Of a DNA stretch of 64,000 nt, positions 40,256-49,063 are shown piece after piece. A program made the translations under genes and the position numbers. The first letter of the stretch is position 1. Each line of letters starts with the position of its first letter. Where the stretch lies: assembly GCF_007994225.1 (NCBI RefSeq), contig NZ_VLLL01000007.1, positions 124,001 through 188,000 on the forward strand, in the 5' to 3' direction. The notes beneath the pieces are model-generated. The model was not told the origin of the DNA. It did no database searches and saw only the letters and a list, made by a program, of their open reading frames with translations. This stretch comes from Stackebrandtia albiflava. GTDB lineage: Bacteria > Actinomycetota > Actinomycetes > Mycobacteriales > Micromonosporaceae.

Positions 40256-41406
40256 AGCGCCAGCTCCGTCAGCGCGACTCGCCGACCGGTACGGGCCGAC
40301 TCGTAGCCGGCCTCGGCGAGTTGCACTCCCCTCGCGGCGGCGAGGAAGTCGTGGTGCCAGGGGGCGTCGTCAACCACGTGGCGCAGGAAGTCGGCCCACT
40401 GCGCCATGAACCCGTTGTCGAACTCGGCGTTGTCCGGCACTTCGGTCCACTGTGAGCGGAAGTCGATGGGTTGCGGGATGTCGGGGTTCCACACCGGCTT
40501 CGGTGTGACGCTCCGGTGCTGGGCACGGCAACGGCGCAGTCCGGCGACCGCGCTGCCCTCGGTGCCGTCGACGTGGAACTCGACGAGTTCGTCGCGGAAG
40601 ACCCGGGTCACCCACGACGAGTTCATGGTGGCCACGATCCCGCCGGCGAGTTCGAAGATCGCGTAGGCGGCGTCGTCGGCGGTGGCGCGATAGGGTTCGC
40701 CCGCCTCGTCGTACCGCTGCGGGACGTGGGTGCGCACCTGCGCGACGACCGATTCGACGGGTGCGACGACGCCTTCGAGCAGGTAACTCCAGTGCGGGAA
40801 CATGTCGAGGACCATGCCGCCGCCGTCCTCGGCGCGGTAGTTCCAGGAGGGACGCTGCGCGGGCTGCCAGTCTCCTTCGAAGACCCAGTAACCGAAGTCG
40901 CCGCGTACCGACAGGATGCGGCCGAAGAATCCACTGTCGACGAGCCGTTTGAGTTTGATGAGGCCCGGCAGGTAGAGCTTGTCGGCGACCGCACCGTTCT
41001 TGACTCCCGCGTCGCGGGCGAGTCGGGCGAGGTCGAGTGCCTCGGAGACCGAGGTGGCGATGGGTTTCTCGCAGTACACGTGCTTGCCGGCCTTGATCGC
41101 CTGCGTGACGGCGGGAACCCGCTGCCGGGTGGTGAGTGCGTCGAAGTAGATCTGGACGGTGTCGTCGGACAGCACCTCGGCCAGGTCGGTGGTGTACCGG
41201 TCGATGCCGTGGCGGGCCGCGATGTCGGCGAGTTTGGCGGCGTTGCGGCCCACCAGGACGGGTTCCGGCCAGATGACCGTCCCGTCCGGCCTCGGCAGGC
41301 CGCCCTGGTCACGGATCGCGAGCAGGGAACGCACCAGGTGCTGGCGGTAGCCCATGCGGCCGGTCACGCCGTTGACGGCGATGCCGACGGGGATTCGGGT
41401 GGTCAT
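40252..41406 (-). CDS. Gfo/Idh/MocA-family oxidoreductase
   Basis: 384 residues from the ATG at 41406. NAD(P)-binding N-terminus (PVGIAVNGVTGRMGYRQHLV), ALTTRQRVPAVTQAIKAGKHVYCEKPIATSVSEA with the catalytic Lys of EKP, then a beta-sheet substrate domain. Oxidises or reduces a sugar or cyclitol hydroxyl. First gene of the operon with DUF993 and isomerase; a perfect LacI-type operator lies 26 bp upstream of the start. Confidence 0.88.
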   Translation of the reverse strand: MTTRIPVGIAVNGVTGRMGYRQHLVRSLLAIRDQGGLPRPDGTVIWPEPVLVGRNAAKLADIAARHGIDRYTTDLAEVLSDDTVQIYFDALTTRQRVPAVTQAIKAGKHVYCEKPIATSVSEALDLARLARDAGVKNGAVADKLYLPGLIKLKRLVDSGFFGRILSVRGDFGYWVFEGDWQPAQRPSWNYRAEDGGGMVLDMFPHWSYLLEGVVAPVESVVAQVRTHVPQRYDEAGEPYRATADDAAYAIFELAGGIVATMNSSWVTRVFRDELVEFHVDGTEGSAVAGLRRCRAQHRSVTPKPVWNPDIPQPIDFRSQWTEVPDNAEFDNGFMAQWADFLRHVVDDAPWHHDFLAAARGVQLAEAGYESARTGRRVALTELAL

Positions 41407-41431
41407 ATCGGTCTCTTTCGGGGAACGGATA

Positions 41432-41447
41432 TGGCAAGCGCTTGCCA
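41432..41447. promoter_or_regulatory. LacI-family operator upstream of sugar operon
   Basis: TGGCAAGCGCTTGCCA, a perfect 16-bp palindrome with the central CG typical of LacI/GalR operators. No LacI gene lies beside this operon, so the regulator acts in trans. Confidence 0.75.
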
Positions 41448-41642
41448 AACGAGCTCCCATGTTACCGCATCCACTCGCCTCATGGGGAACCCGCGACCAC
41501 CCGGTCACCCGACGACAGAAGGCGGCACGCGAGGGATCGCGTGCCGCCCGAACGATTCGGATACCGCTCTACGGCGAGTAGTGGTAGAGACAGGCGGCGA
41601 TGCGCACCTCTTCCTCCGCGCAACCGGAGGCGTCGCGCCGGG

Positions 41643-42005
41643 TCAGACCCGGATCTCCCTGACCGCCTCGGCCTCACCGCGCGGAACCCAGATCTGGTAG
41701 ACGCCGATGTCGTACGGCTCCAGGCCGAGACGGTGCGCGGTGTGCGAATCCCCACCGACGTACTCCAGGCGCAGCCAACTCCCGAACTCGCCCAACACCA
41801 TGAACTGCTCGCCCCGCCACTCGCACACGGTGCGCACGTAGTGGAAGTCCTCCAGCTCACCGAACAGCACGCCGCGCCGGTACCGGCCGTCGGCGACCTC
41901 CACGAACCCCTCCCCGGGTTCGGGCGAATAGAGCCGGACGTGCCCGCCGTCGGGACTGGCGTCGTACTCGACGCCCCGCCACCGCGCCACATAACCGTCA
42001 CGCAT
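41643..42005 (-). CDS. hypothetical protein coupled to the SseB-repeat protein
   Basis: 120 residues from the ATG at 42005, overlapping the upstream SseB-repeat gene by 8 nt. Soluble, beta-rich, aromatic (YVARWRGVEYDASPDGGHVRLY; GEFGSWLRLEYVGG). No recognised domain. Tight coupling to the larger protein suggests a direct partner, possibly a neutralising one, but nothing in the sequence proves it. Confidence 0.65.
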   Translation of the reverse strand: MRDGYVARWRGVEYDASPDGGHVRLYSPEPGEGFVEVADGRYRRGVLFGELEDFHYVRTVCEWRGEQFMVLGEFGSWLRLEYVGGDSHTAHRLGLEPYDIGVYQIWVPRGEAEAVREIRV

Positions 42006-43761
42006 GCTGCTGCTCCTGTCGGTACGCGTGAGCGGTCGACTCACCACGGCCCACCTGCACCCATTCCCGCCGGTCGGCGTCGAAGTACGCCACCTCGTCA
42101 CTGGAACCGTCGGCGTGGATCCGGGTCATCGTCGCACCGTGCGGAAGCCGCACACTGTCCACCTTGTACTCCGGAATGCGCCGGCCGTCGGGATCGGGCG
42201 CGAACCCGTCCCCCCGGAACGGCTCCGGCTCGACGACCCAACCACCCGGACGCGACGCGGCGGCCTCCGGGTCGTTGCCGCCGACCGCCTGCCGGTACAG
42301 GTCACCGCGATGCCCGACCCAGCGCAACACGTGCACCGACTCGTCCGCCGAGGAGAAACCGCCGCCCTCCCGCAGCAACCCCAGCGCCCAGTACAACTGG
42401 TGCGGCGTGATCAGGTTCTCGACGTCCTCGTGGTGGTGCACGAACCCCGCCACCCGGTCGTAGCCGCGTTCCAGGATCAACGGCACCTGGTGGTGCGGCA
42501 CCACCTTCTGCATCATCTTCGGCACCACGGCGCGCTCCGGAGCCCGCTCGGCACCGGCCGCGCGTTCCTCCATCTCGTACGCCGCCTCGATGAGGCCCTT
42601 ACTGCGCGCCCAGGTGACGAGGGTCGCCACCTGCGGGCCGGGCATGTTCGCGCCCACCTCTGTGCCCGGGTTGACGTACAGCGAATACTCCAGGCCGGGC
42701 CAGTGCTCGGCCACCCGCGCGAAGGTCGTCCGCACGTACGGGCGGTCGCCGTAACGCGCGGCCAGCCGCACCTGCGTCGTGAACGCCGTCGCGCTGTACG
42801 CGCCGTCGATGAGATCGGTGTACCAGTGGAAACCCGGATCGCCCGGCCGGGCGCTCTCGGGAACCCCCTCCGGGACCGGCAGGTACGCCCAGCCCTGCAT
42901 GAGCACACCGAGGAAGGTCTCGGTGTCACCGGAACTGGCGGCCTGCGCCAACCGGTCCTCCACCTCGGTCTCGCTCAACGCGACCACGGTCGTCAACGGC
43001 GGCGGCTCGGCGGGCGCGCGCGGCGGCTCCGGCCATCCCTGCGGCGCGGCGGCCGGGGGCGGCGGCTCCGGCGCGTAGCCCGGCGGCTCGGCGGAGAACC
43101 CAGAGGGACCCGCCGGGTAGGCGGGCGGCTCGGCCGGGAACGCGGACGGCTCGGGCGGATAGACCGTCTCCCGTTCGCCGTAACGCGGCGGCTCCGCGGG
43201 CGGATCGAAACGGGCGAACCCATCCGACGCCGGACGGTCCTCCGGCGGGTACGACGGCCATCCCGACTCGGCGGATTCCCGGCGGGCGGGTTCCGGCGCG
43301 GCCTGCGGCCACGACGGGCTGTCCATGGGTACGGCGGCGGCCGGGTCGGTCTCGGCCGGAGGCATGTCCTGCTCCGGCAGGGTCGTGTCACCCGTGGCGA
43401 CCTGGGCGACGAACCACGACGGCAGGTAACCCTCGATCGGCAGCCCCGGGTTCACCGCGAGCCACCAGTCCTCGTCAGGCCAGCTGTCGGCCAACGCGGT
43501 GAACCGCACCGTACGGAACGGTCCGGCGTGGATGCGCAGGCAGGCGCGCAACGCCGCCTCCGATGTGAACGCGAGCACGTGGGTGCGGTCCTGGGTGGAC
43601 CACGTGGCCCAACTCCCGGGACCTCCCGGGGCGTTGACGCCATCACCGGAAACGGGCAGCAGCAGTTCGAGCCGGGCCAGCAGTCGGAAGTAGTCCTCCC
43701 TGCGTCCGGCGCGCAACGCTTCGCGCATTCGCTGCTCGATGTCGGTGGCGGGCTCCCACAT
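41998..43761 (-). CDS. protein with two SseB-like domains and unknown C-terminal domain
   Basis: 587 residues from the ATG at 43761. Two SseB-type domains are visible: residues about 20-130 (FTSEAALRACLRIHAGPFRTVRFTALADSWP, then WWLAVNPGLPIEGYLPSW) and about 260-370 (FTTQVRLAARYGDRPYVRTTF, YSLYVNPGTEVGANMPG). They are joined by a Pro/Glu-rich linker of roughly 120 residues. The C-terminal 200 residues (HHEDVENLITPHQLYWALGLL; VHVLRWVGHRGDLYRQ; EVAYFDADRREWVQV) form a distinct domain of unknown function. No signal peptide. May be a secretion-linked or polymorphic effector-like protein; this is speculative. Confidence 0.65.
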   Translation of the reverse strand: MWEPATDIEQRMREALRAGRREDYFRLLARLELLLPVSGDGVNAPGGPGSWATWSTQDRTHVLAFTSEAALRACLRIHAGPFRTVRFTALADSWPDEDWWLAVNPGLPIEGYLPSWFVAQVATGDTTLPEQDMPPAETDPAAAVPMDSPSWPQAAPEPARRESAESGWPSYPPEDRPASDGFARFDPPAEPPRYGERETVYPPEPSAFPAEPPAYPAGPSGFSAEPPGYAPEPPPPAAAPQGWPEPPRAPAEPPPLTTVVALSETEVEDRLAQAASSGDTETFLGVLMQGWAYLPVPEGVPESARPGDPGFHWYTDLIDGAYSATAFTTQVRLAARYGDRPYVRTTFARVAEHWPGLEYSLYVNPGTEVGANMPGPQVATLVTWARSKGLIEAAYEMEERAAGAERAPERAVVPKMMQKVVPHHQVPLILERGYDRVAGFVHHHEDVENLITPHQLYWALGLLREGGGFSSADESVHVLRWVGHRGDLYRQAVGGNDPEAAASRPGGWVVEPEPFRGDGFAPDPDGRRIPEYKVDSVRLPHGATMTRIHADGSSDEVAYFDADRREWVQVGRGESTAHAYRQEQQHA

Positions 43762-43930
43762 CGGCGTACACGACCTTTCTCAAGGACCCCATGACGAATT
43801 CGTAGACCGAACCGTAACCCGAACGGTGCGTCACCGCATCGGCGGATCGGGTTGGATAACAGCTTGGAAACGGCGACGGGGGTCGGCGAACCTGGTGATC
43901 CACCAGCGGACATCACGGTGAGGAAGCGCA

Positions 43931-44158
43931 GTGCCTCTCTCACTCGACGGACAAACGGCACGGTCCGCCTACGGTATCCACCCGGCCGTCGGCTCGCAAG
44001 ACTGGCACCCGGCTTCGCACCGGCCGGGGCGGTCGCCCCCGGCGGAACGGTATCCACAACCGGCGGGTTATCCACAGGCCACCCGTTTCACGCTGGACCC
44101 GTCACGCGTGGCGTCCGATAGGCTCCAAGCCAAGTGGGGCGGAGGCCGGTGGCCCTGA
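43931..44158 (+). CDS. doubtful small ORF
   Basis: 75 residues from a GTG at 43931 preceded by GAGGAAG. Pro/Tyr/Gln-rich (ERYPQPAGYPQATRF) with no recognised domain, in the otherwise empty region ahead of nth. Could be a short expressed protein or chance. Listed only for completeness. Confidence 0.25.
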   Translation: MPLSLDGQTARSAYGIHPAVGSQDWHPASHRPGRSPPAERYPQPAGYPQATRFTLDPSRVASDRLQAKWGGGRWP

Positions 44159-44313
44159 AGACATGGGGCAGGGCGTGGGGCGGCGCAGGCACCCGGCTGC
44201 GGGAAGTAGGCGCGCGCCCACCCGGCGGCGAACCGACACCGCCGACCCGGTCGTCACCGCGAGCGACCGCGACGCTGCCCGGAGTGGTGTTGAGCCGGGA
44301 TGCGACCCCGACG

Positions 44314-44319
44314 TAACCT
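44314..44319 (+). promoter_or_regulatory. -10 element of leaderless nth operon
   Basis: TAACCT, 6 nt before the nth GTG, no ribosome-binding site. Confidence 0.5.
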
Positions 44320-44325
44320 AGGCCC

Positions 44326-45090
44326 GTGACAACCGAGGCGACCAGACCGGGCCGGCGGTCGGGCGAGACTCCGCTGGCGTTGACCAGGCGGGCACGCAAG
44401 ATGGCACGGATCCTCGCCGAGACCCACCCCGACGCGCACTGCGAACTGGACTTCCGGAACCCATTCGAGTTGGCCGTCGCCACGATCCTGTCGGCGCAGT
44501 CGACCGATGTCCGCGTCAACCTGACGACACCCGCCTTGTTCGACCGCTACCCCGACGCCCGGGCCATGGCCGGGGCGGAGATCGCGGACCTGGAGGAGAT
44601 GATCCGCTCCACCGGTTTCTTCCGCAACAAGGCGAAATCCCTGCTCGGCCTCGCGACCGCCGTCGTCACCCGGTACGACGGTGAACTGCCCCGCACCATG
44701 GCCGAGCTCGTGGAGTTGCCGGGAATCGGCCGCAAGACGGCCAACGTGATCCTCGGCAACGCGTTCGGCGTCCCGGGCGTCACCGTCGACACCCACCTGG
44801 CCCGGCTGGTCGGGCGGTTCGGCTGGACCACCCATACCGATCCCGTGAAGATCGAACGGGTCGTCGACGACCTCATACCGCGCAAGGACTGGACGATGTT
44901 CTCCCACCGGGTCATCTTCCACGGCCGACGGGTCTGCCACGCGCGAAAACCGGCCTGCGGTGCCTGCACCCTGGCCCGGCTATGTCCCTCTTTCGGCACC
45001 GGTCCCGCCGACCCGGTACAGGCGGCCCGACTGCTGAAAGGTCCCCGAGTCGCCGAACTGGCGGCAGCCGCAGGAGTCCCCGCACCATGA
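44326..45090 (+). CDS. nth: endonuclease III
   Basis: 254 residues from a GTG at 44326. DNA glycosylase/AP lyase for oxidised pyrimidines. Helix-hairpin-helix [14 protein letters not shown] with catalytic Lys, catalytic Asp in VDTHLARL, and a complete 4Fe-4S cluster motif [17 protein letters not shown] (Cys-x6-Cys-x2-Cys-x5-Cys). Start of the nth-TlpA-NUDIX-MarP run; next gene overlaps by ATGA. The same order exists in M. tuberculosis (Rv3674c-Rv3671c). Confidence 0.95.
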   Translation: MTTEATRPGRRSGETPLALTRRARKMARILAETHPDAHCELDFRNPFELAVATILSAQSTDVRVNLTTPALFDRYPDARAMAGAEIADLEEMIRSTGFFRNKAKSLLGLATAVVTRYDGELPRTMAELVELPGIGRKTANVILGNAFGVPGVTVDTHLARLVGRFGWTTHTDPVKIERVVDDLIPRKDWTMFSHRVIFHGRRVCHARKPACGACTLARLCPSFGTGPADPVQAARLLKGPRVAELAAAAGVPAP

Positions 45091-45650
45091 GATTCAAGTT
45101 CCTGGTCACCGCGATGGTGGCCGCCCTCACCCTGACCGCCTGCGGTGGCGACGCCGACGCCGCCACCCAGACCGATCCCGTACCGGAATGGGCGGTCCCC
45201 TGCCCGGTCAACTCCGAGTCGGTGGAGGCGGAGGACTTCACCGACATCAACCTGCCCTGCCTGGGCACCGGCAACGACTACACCGTGGGCCTGACCGGCG
45301 GCAAACCGCTGGTGTTGACCCTGTGGGCGTCGTGGTGCGCACCGTGTGCCGCCGAGGCGCCCGCCGTGCAGGAGTTCCACGAACTGCTCGGTGACCGGGT
45401 GTCGGTGGTGGGCGTCAACAACCAGGACGACCACGACAAGGCGCTGTACTTCGCGGAGGAGTTCGGTTGGACGTTCCCGTCGGTGTACGACGAACGCGGT
45501 GAGGTGTTGCGCAGCCAGGGGCTGGTGACCCTCCCGGTGATCTTCTTCATCGACGCCGAGGGCGCCACCCAGGGCACCCTGATGGACTCCGACCTGACCA
45601 CCGACGACCTGTTGGCCGCCGCGGACGAACACTTCGGTATCACTCCATGA
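45087..45650 (+). CDS. TlpA-family thioredoxin-like lipoprotein
   Basis: 187 residues from the ATG at 45087. Signal peptide with lipobox LTAC (Cys19), then a thioredoxin fold with active site WASWCAPC (Cys84, Cys87), and cis-Pro in [11 protein letters not shown]. Membrane-anchored thiol-disulfide oxidoreductase outside the cell. Translationally coupled to nth and to the NUDIX gene. Confidence 0.92.
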   Translation: MRFKFLVTAMVAALTLTACGGDADAATQTDPVPEWAVPCPVNSESVEAEDFTDINLPCLGTGNDYTVGLTGGKPLVLTLWASWCAPCAAEAPAVQEFHELLGDRVSVVGVNNQDDHDKALYFAEEFGWTFPSVYDERGEVLRSQGLVTLPVIFFIDAEGATQGTLMDSDLTTDDLLAAADEHFGITP

Positions 45651-46291
45651 CGCGACCGGTCACCGACGTCGTGCTTCCCGCGTGGTGGCACCCGCTCGCG
45701 CAGCGGGCGGCGGCCGTGGAGGGACGCGAGATCACCCGGTTCCTGCCGCCCCCGGGGTCGCGGGCGAGGGCTTCGGCGGTGTTGATCCTGTTGGGCGAAG
45801 GCGGTGAGGGCCCGGACGTGCTGCTGATGCAGCGGGCCGCGACGCTGCGGCACCACGCGGGCCAGCCGAGTTTCCCCGGTGGTGTCACGGAACCGGAGGA
45901 CGCCGACGCGGTGGCGACGGCGCTGCGGGAGGCCAATGAGGAGGTCGGCCTGGACCCGGCGAGTGTCACGGTGGTGACGACGTTGCCGGAGTTGTGGATC
46001 AACGTGACGAACTACCGGGTGACGCCGGTGTTGGCGTGGTGGCACACCGCCCATCCGATCCTGGCCATCGACCCGGCGGAGGTCGCGATGGCGGTCCGGG
46101 TCCCGTTGCGGGATCTCGCCGACCCCGCCAACCGGGTCCGGGCACGGCATCCCACCGGATACATCGGACCGGCCTTCGACATGGACGGCCTGTTGGTGTG
46201 GGGTTTCACCGCCGGGGTCCTCGCGACGGTGTTGCGGCTGGGCGGTTGGGAACGGCCGTGGGAACCGGGCCGGATCGTGGAACTCGAATGA
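45647..46291 (+). CDS. NUDIX hydrolase (CoA pyrophosphatase-like)
   Basis: 214 residues; ATG at 45647 overlaps the TlpA stop. Nudix box GGVTEPEDADAVATALREANEEVG matches GX5EX7REUXEEXGU. An upstream LLMQRAATLRHHAGQPSFPGG segment fits the CoA-pyrophosphatase subgroup (UPF0035-like LRxHxGQxSFPGG). Conserved with MarP in mycobacteria. Confidence 0.9.
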   Translation: MTRPVTDVVLPAWWHPLAQRAAAVEGREITRFLPPPGSRARASAVLILLGEGGEGPDVLLMQRAATLRHHAGQPSFPGGVTEPEDADAVATALREANEEVGLDPASVTVVTTLPELWINVTNYRVTPVLAWWHTAHPILAIDPAEVAMAVRVPLRDLADPANRVRARHPTGYIGPAFDMDGLLVWGFTAGVLATVLRLGGWERPWEPGRIVELE

Positions 46292-46429
46292 CGGCCGCGT
46301 GACCGGGCGGCGGCGGCCCCGTAGGCTTCGAGGAGGGCGGTCCGTTCGTTCCGGTTCGCGCGTTTACCCCTCGCGGCGCGCCGGGTAATCGGCTCCGGTC
46401 GGACGGCGCGCGGTGGCAGCTTGGGAGGC

Positions 46430-47620
46430 ATGGTGAACGGTGGCATCGTCGTCGACGTCCTGATCGTCCTGCTGGCGTTGCTGTTCGCGATCAACGGCCA
46501 CCGGCAGGGGTTCATCGTGGGCGCGTTGTCGTTCGCGGGTTTCTTCGGCGCGGCGTTGATCGGGGTGCGGCTGGCACCGGTCATCGTGGAGCTGTCCCGG
46601 GAACCGCTCGCCCGGGTGATCCTCGCGCTGGCGACGGTGTTCGGGCTGGCGCTGTTCGGTCAGTGGCTGGCGTCGTTGATCGGGGTGCGACTGCGGCGCG
46701 GCATCACGGGCAAGGTGGCGCGGCGGCTCGACGAGGCGGGCGGCACGCTGGTGTCGATCCTGGCGGTGCTGCTGGTGGCGTGGATGGTGGCGGCCCCGTT
46801 GGCGTCGTCGGGTATCCCGGGTGTCGCGGCGGCGGTGCGCAACAGCGCGATCGTGGTGGCGGTGGACGAGAACATGCCCGCGCCGGTGCGGGGCGTGTAC
46901 GAGGCGTTGCGCGATTCGGTGGACACCAACGGCTTCCCCGACGTGTTCGCGGGCCTGGATCCGACGGAGGTACAGCCGGTCGATCCCCCGGACCCGGAAC
47001 TGGCGGCGTCGCCGGTGGTGCGGGAGGCGCAGGTCTCGGTGTTGAAGGTGATGGGCGAGGCCCCGCAGTGCGACCGTCACATCGAGGGATCCAGTTTCGT
47101 CTACGACGACGAGCTGGTCATGACCAACGCGCACGTGGTGGCGGGCACCGACTCGGTGGCGGTCGCGACGGCGCAGGGGGCGATGGCCGCCGAGGTCGTC
47201 GTCTACGACCCACAGCGTGACCTGGCGGTGCTGCGGGTCCCGGGTCTGGAGGCGCCGCCGATGCCGTTGTTGGAGACGGCCGCCGAGCCGGGCGAGGACA
47301 CCATCGTGCTCGGGTACCCGCAGGGCGGCCCGTACACGGCGACACCGTCGCGGATCCGGGAGATGCGGGACGTCACCGGTCCCAACATCTACGGCACCGC
47401 GGACGTGACCCGCGAGGTGTACTCGCTGCGCGCCACGGTCGTCAGCGGCAACTCGGGCGGACCGTTGTTGTCCGCCGCCGGTGAGGTGTACGGGGTGATC
47501 TTCGCCGCGGCCATCGACGACGACGAGACCGGTTACGCGTTGACGATGTCGGAGGCGGCACCGGTCATGGAGTTGGGGCGGTCGGCGACCGTGTCGGTGG
47601 ACACGCAGGACTGCAGCTGA
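46430..47620 (+). CDS. marP: membrane-anchored periplasmic serine protease MarP
   Basis: 396 residues from the ATG at 46430. Four N-terminal membrane helices (about 8-25, 28-47, 62-85, 105-125) and an extracytoplasmic trypsin-like domain. Catalytic triad His235 (NAHVVAG), Asp264 (RDLAVL), Ser342 (SGNSGGP). Two cysteines at 214 and 395 are placed as the regulatory disulfide described for M. tuberculosis MarP. Needed for acid resistance in that species. Same neighbourhood as in M. tuberculosis; a GTG three bases later could also be the start. Confidence 0.92.
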   Translation: MVNGGIVVDVLIVLLALLFAINGHRQGFIVGALSFAGFFGAALIGVRLAPVIVELSREPLARVILALATVFGLALFGQWLASLIGVRLRRGITGKVARRLDEAGGTLVSILAVLLVAWMVAAPLASSGIPGVAAAVRNSAIVVAVDENMPAPVRGVYEALRDSVDTNGFPDVFAGLDPTEVQPVDPPDPELAASPVVREAQVSVLKVMGEAPQCDRHIEGSSFVYDDELVMTNAHVVAGTDSVAVATAQGAMAAEVVVYDPQRDLAVLRVPGLEAPPMPLLETAAEPGEDTIVLGYPQGGPYTATPSRIREMRDVTGPNIYGTADVTREVYSLRATVVSGNSGGPLLSAAGEVYGVIFAAAIDDDETGYALTMSEAAPVMELGRSATVSVDTQDCS

Positions 47621-47624
47621 CGTC

Positions 47625-47978
47625 TCAGCCGGTGTGGTGGTCGCGCAGTTCCCGCAGGTCGGCGCGGATGTCGAACCTGGCGACGGCGAGTTCGGCGGCG
47701 AGGCGCACCCGCAGCAACCACGCCAGGCACACGGCGGGGCCGAGGACGACGGCGAGCCAGCCCACCGCGTCGCCGCCGACGACCCACAGCACGCCGGTGA
47801 GGACGAGCGCGAGGGCGACGAGGCAGGTCACGACCAGGTTCACGGTGTAGTAGACGGCGACGAGCCGGCGACCGGCCCCGCCGGTGACACCGGCGTCGAA
47901 GATCGCCGGCATCACGCCGGTCTCCGAGGGACTTCCGGTTCGGGGGGTGCCGCCGGGGGCGGGCGGACGAGCACTCAT
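47625..47978 (-). CDS. DUF4282 family membrane protein
   Basis: 117 residues from the ATG at 47978, preceded by GAAAGGA. After a 25-residue Pro/Ser-rich head there are two membrane helices, then the conserved cytoplasmic end LRVRLAAELAVARFDIRADLRELRDH. This matches DUF4282. Converges on marP, 4 bp between stop codons. Role unknown. Confidence 0.75.
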   Translation of the reverse strand: MSARPPAPGGTPRTGSPSETGVMPAIFDAGVTGGAGRRLVAVYYTVNLVVTCLVALALVLTGVLWVVGGDAVGWLAVVLGPAVCLAWLLRVRLAAELAVARFDIRADLRELRDHHTG

Positions 47979-48271
47979 CGCGGTCCTTTCGGCACATCGA
48001 GCGGTGTGGCGGCTGAGTCTGGCGGGTGTGCTGTGAAGATTACGCTCCACGTCACGTACCGAGGTTCTTGTGGCGGACATTAAATCAGCAGAGATAAGGT
48101 CGTAACCGAATCCGGTCGGCACGGGTCGCAGCGACCCGGACACGGACGAAAAGCCAGGTGGGAGCGTCCACACCTGACAGGACAAATCTTCCGGGCCTCG
48201 GCCCTAAAGATCGCTGGATGGGCATACACTCGGGGCTGCGCGGTGTGTGCGCTAGTAGGAGGTGTGCAGGG
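47979..48271. other. intergenic region DUF4282 / crp
   Basis: About 290 bases carrying divergent promoters. It includes an AT-rich patch near 48075-48110. No exact TGTGA-N6-TCACA Crp site was found. No ORF is convincing. Confidence 0.3.
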
Positions 48272-48949
48272 ATGGACGAGATATTGACCCGGGCCGGACT
48301 GTTTCAGGGTGTGAACCCCGAGGCGGTCGAGGCGCTTTCCAAGGAACTCGAACACGTCGAGGTGAAGAAGGGGCAGACCGTCTTCACCGAGAGTGAACCG
48401 GGCGACAGTCTCTACATCGTGCTGTCCGGCAAGGTGAAGCTGGGACGCCGTTCGGCGGACGGCCGGCAGAACCTGCTGGCCGTGATGGGTCCGTCCGACA
48501 TGTTCGGTGAACTGTCCCTGTTCGACCCGGGACCGCGCACCGCCACGGCGACCGCGCTCACCGACCTGCGGTTGGCGAAGCTGAGCAAGTCCTCGTTGCG
48601 GCCCTGGCTGACCGATCGGCCGGAGATCGCCGAGCAGTTGCTTCGGGTGATCGCGCGGCGGCTGCGTCGCACCAACGACCTGATGGCCGACCTGATCTTC
48701 ACGGACGTGCCCGGCCGGGTCGCGAAGTCGCTGCTGCAGATGGCCAGCCGGTTCGGCACCCGTGACGGCGGCGTGCTGCGCGTCACCCACGACCTGACCC
48801 AGGAGGAGCTGGCCCAGCTGGTCGGCGCCTCCCGCGAGACCGTGAACAAGGCGCTCGCCGACTTCGCCGGCCGAGGTTGGCTGCGGTTGGACGGCAAGAG
48901 CGTCATCATCCTCGACCCCGAACGTCTCGCCCGCCGCGCCCGGGTCTGA
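48272..48949 (+). CDS. crp: cAMP receptor protein family regulator
   Basis: 225 residues from the ATG at 48272, with AGGAGGT 10 nt upstream. Cyclic-nucleotide-binding domain ([44 protein letters not shown] with GELSL...R-T-A phosphate-binding cassette) and C-terminal winged helix ([33 protein letters not shown]). Closely fits actinobacterial Crp (Rv3676). An adenylate cyclase-like protein is encoded 2 kb away. Confidence 0.93.
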   Translation: MDEILTRAGLFQGVNPEAVEALSKELEHVEVKKGQTVFTESEPGDSLYIVLSGKVKLGRRSADGRQNLLAVMGPSDMFGELSLFDPGPRTATATALTDLRLAKLSKSSLRPWLTDRPEIAEQLLRVIARRLRRTNDLMADLIFTDVPGRVAKSLLQMASRFGTRDGGVLRVTHDLTQEELAQLVGASRETVNKALADFAGRGWLRLDGKSVIILDPERLARRARV

Positions 48950-48975
48950 CCCGGCGGCTCCGCACACGACGCGTC

Positions 48976-49009
48976 ACGCGCGCCTCGCCGACTCCGGCGG
49001 GGCGCGCGT
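48976..49009. terminator. terminator between crp and kinase gene
   Basis: 14-bp stem ACGCGCGCCTCGCC / GGCGGGGCGCGCGT with one G-U pair and a 6-nt loop, shared by convergent crp and the kinase gene. Confidence 0.7.
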
Positions 49010-49063
49010 CGCCGTTCCGCCCTCTCGGGGCGTGAACCGGGCCGGAAGACCCGGCCGTGCCGG

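Larger units (their letters stand above)
43762..44325. other. intergenic region with DnaA-box-like sequences
   Basis: About 560 bases between the SseB-repeat gene and nth. It holds TTATCCACA at 44068-44076 (exact DnaA-box consensus), GTATCCACA at 44050-44058 and GTATCCACC at 43974-43982. A small plus frame 43931-44158 starting GTG behind GAGGAAG is possible but poorly supported. Confidence 0.35.

Noticed and set aside
43974-44076. Possible replication origin
   Set aside because: Only one exact DnaA box, no dnaA, dnaN or AT-rich unwinding region nearby.
43852-44121. Additional small ORF overlapping the 43931 frame
   Set aside because: Different frame, no ribosome-binding site, no recognisable composition; at most one of these can be real and neither is convincing.
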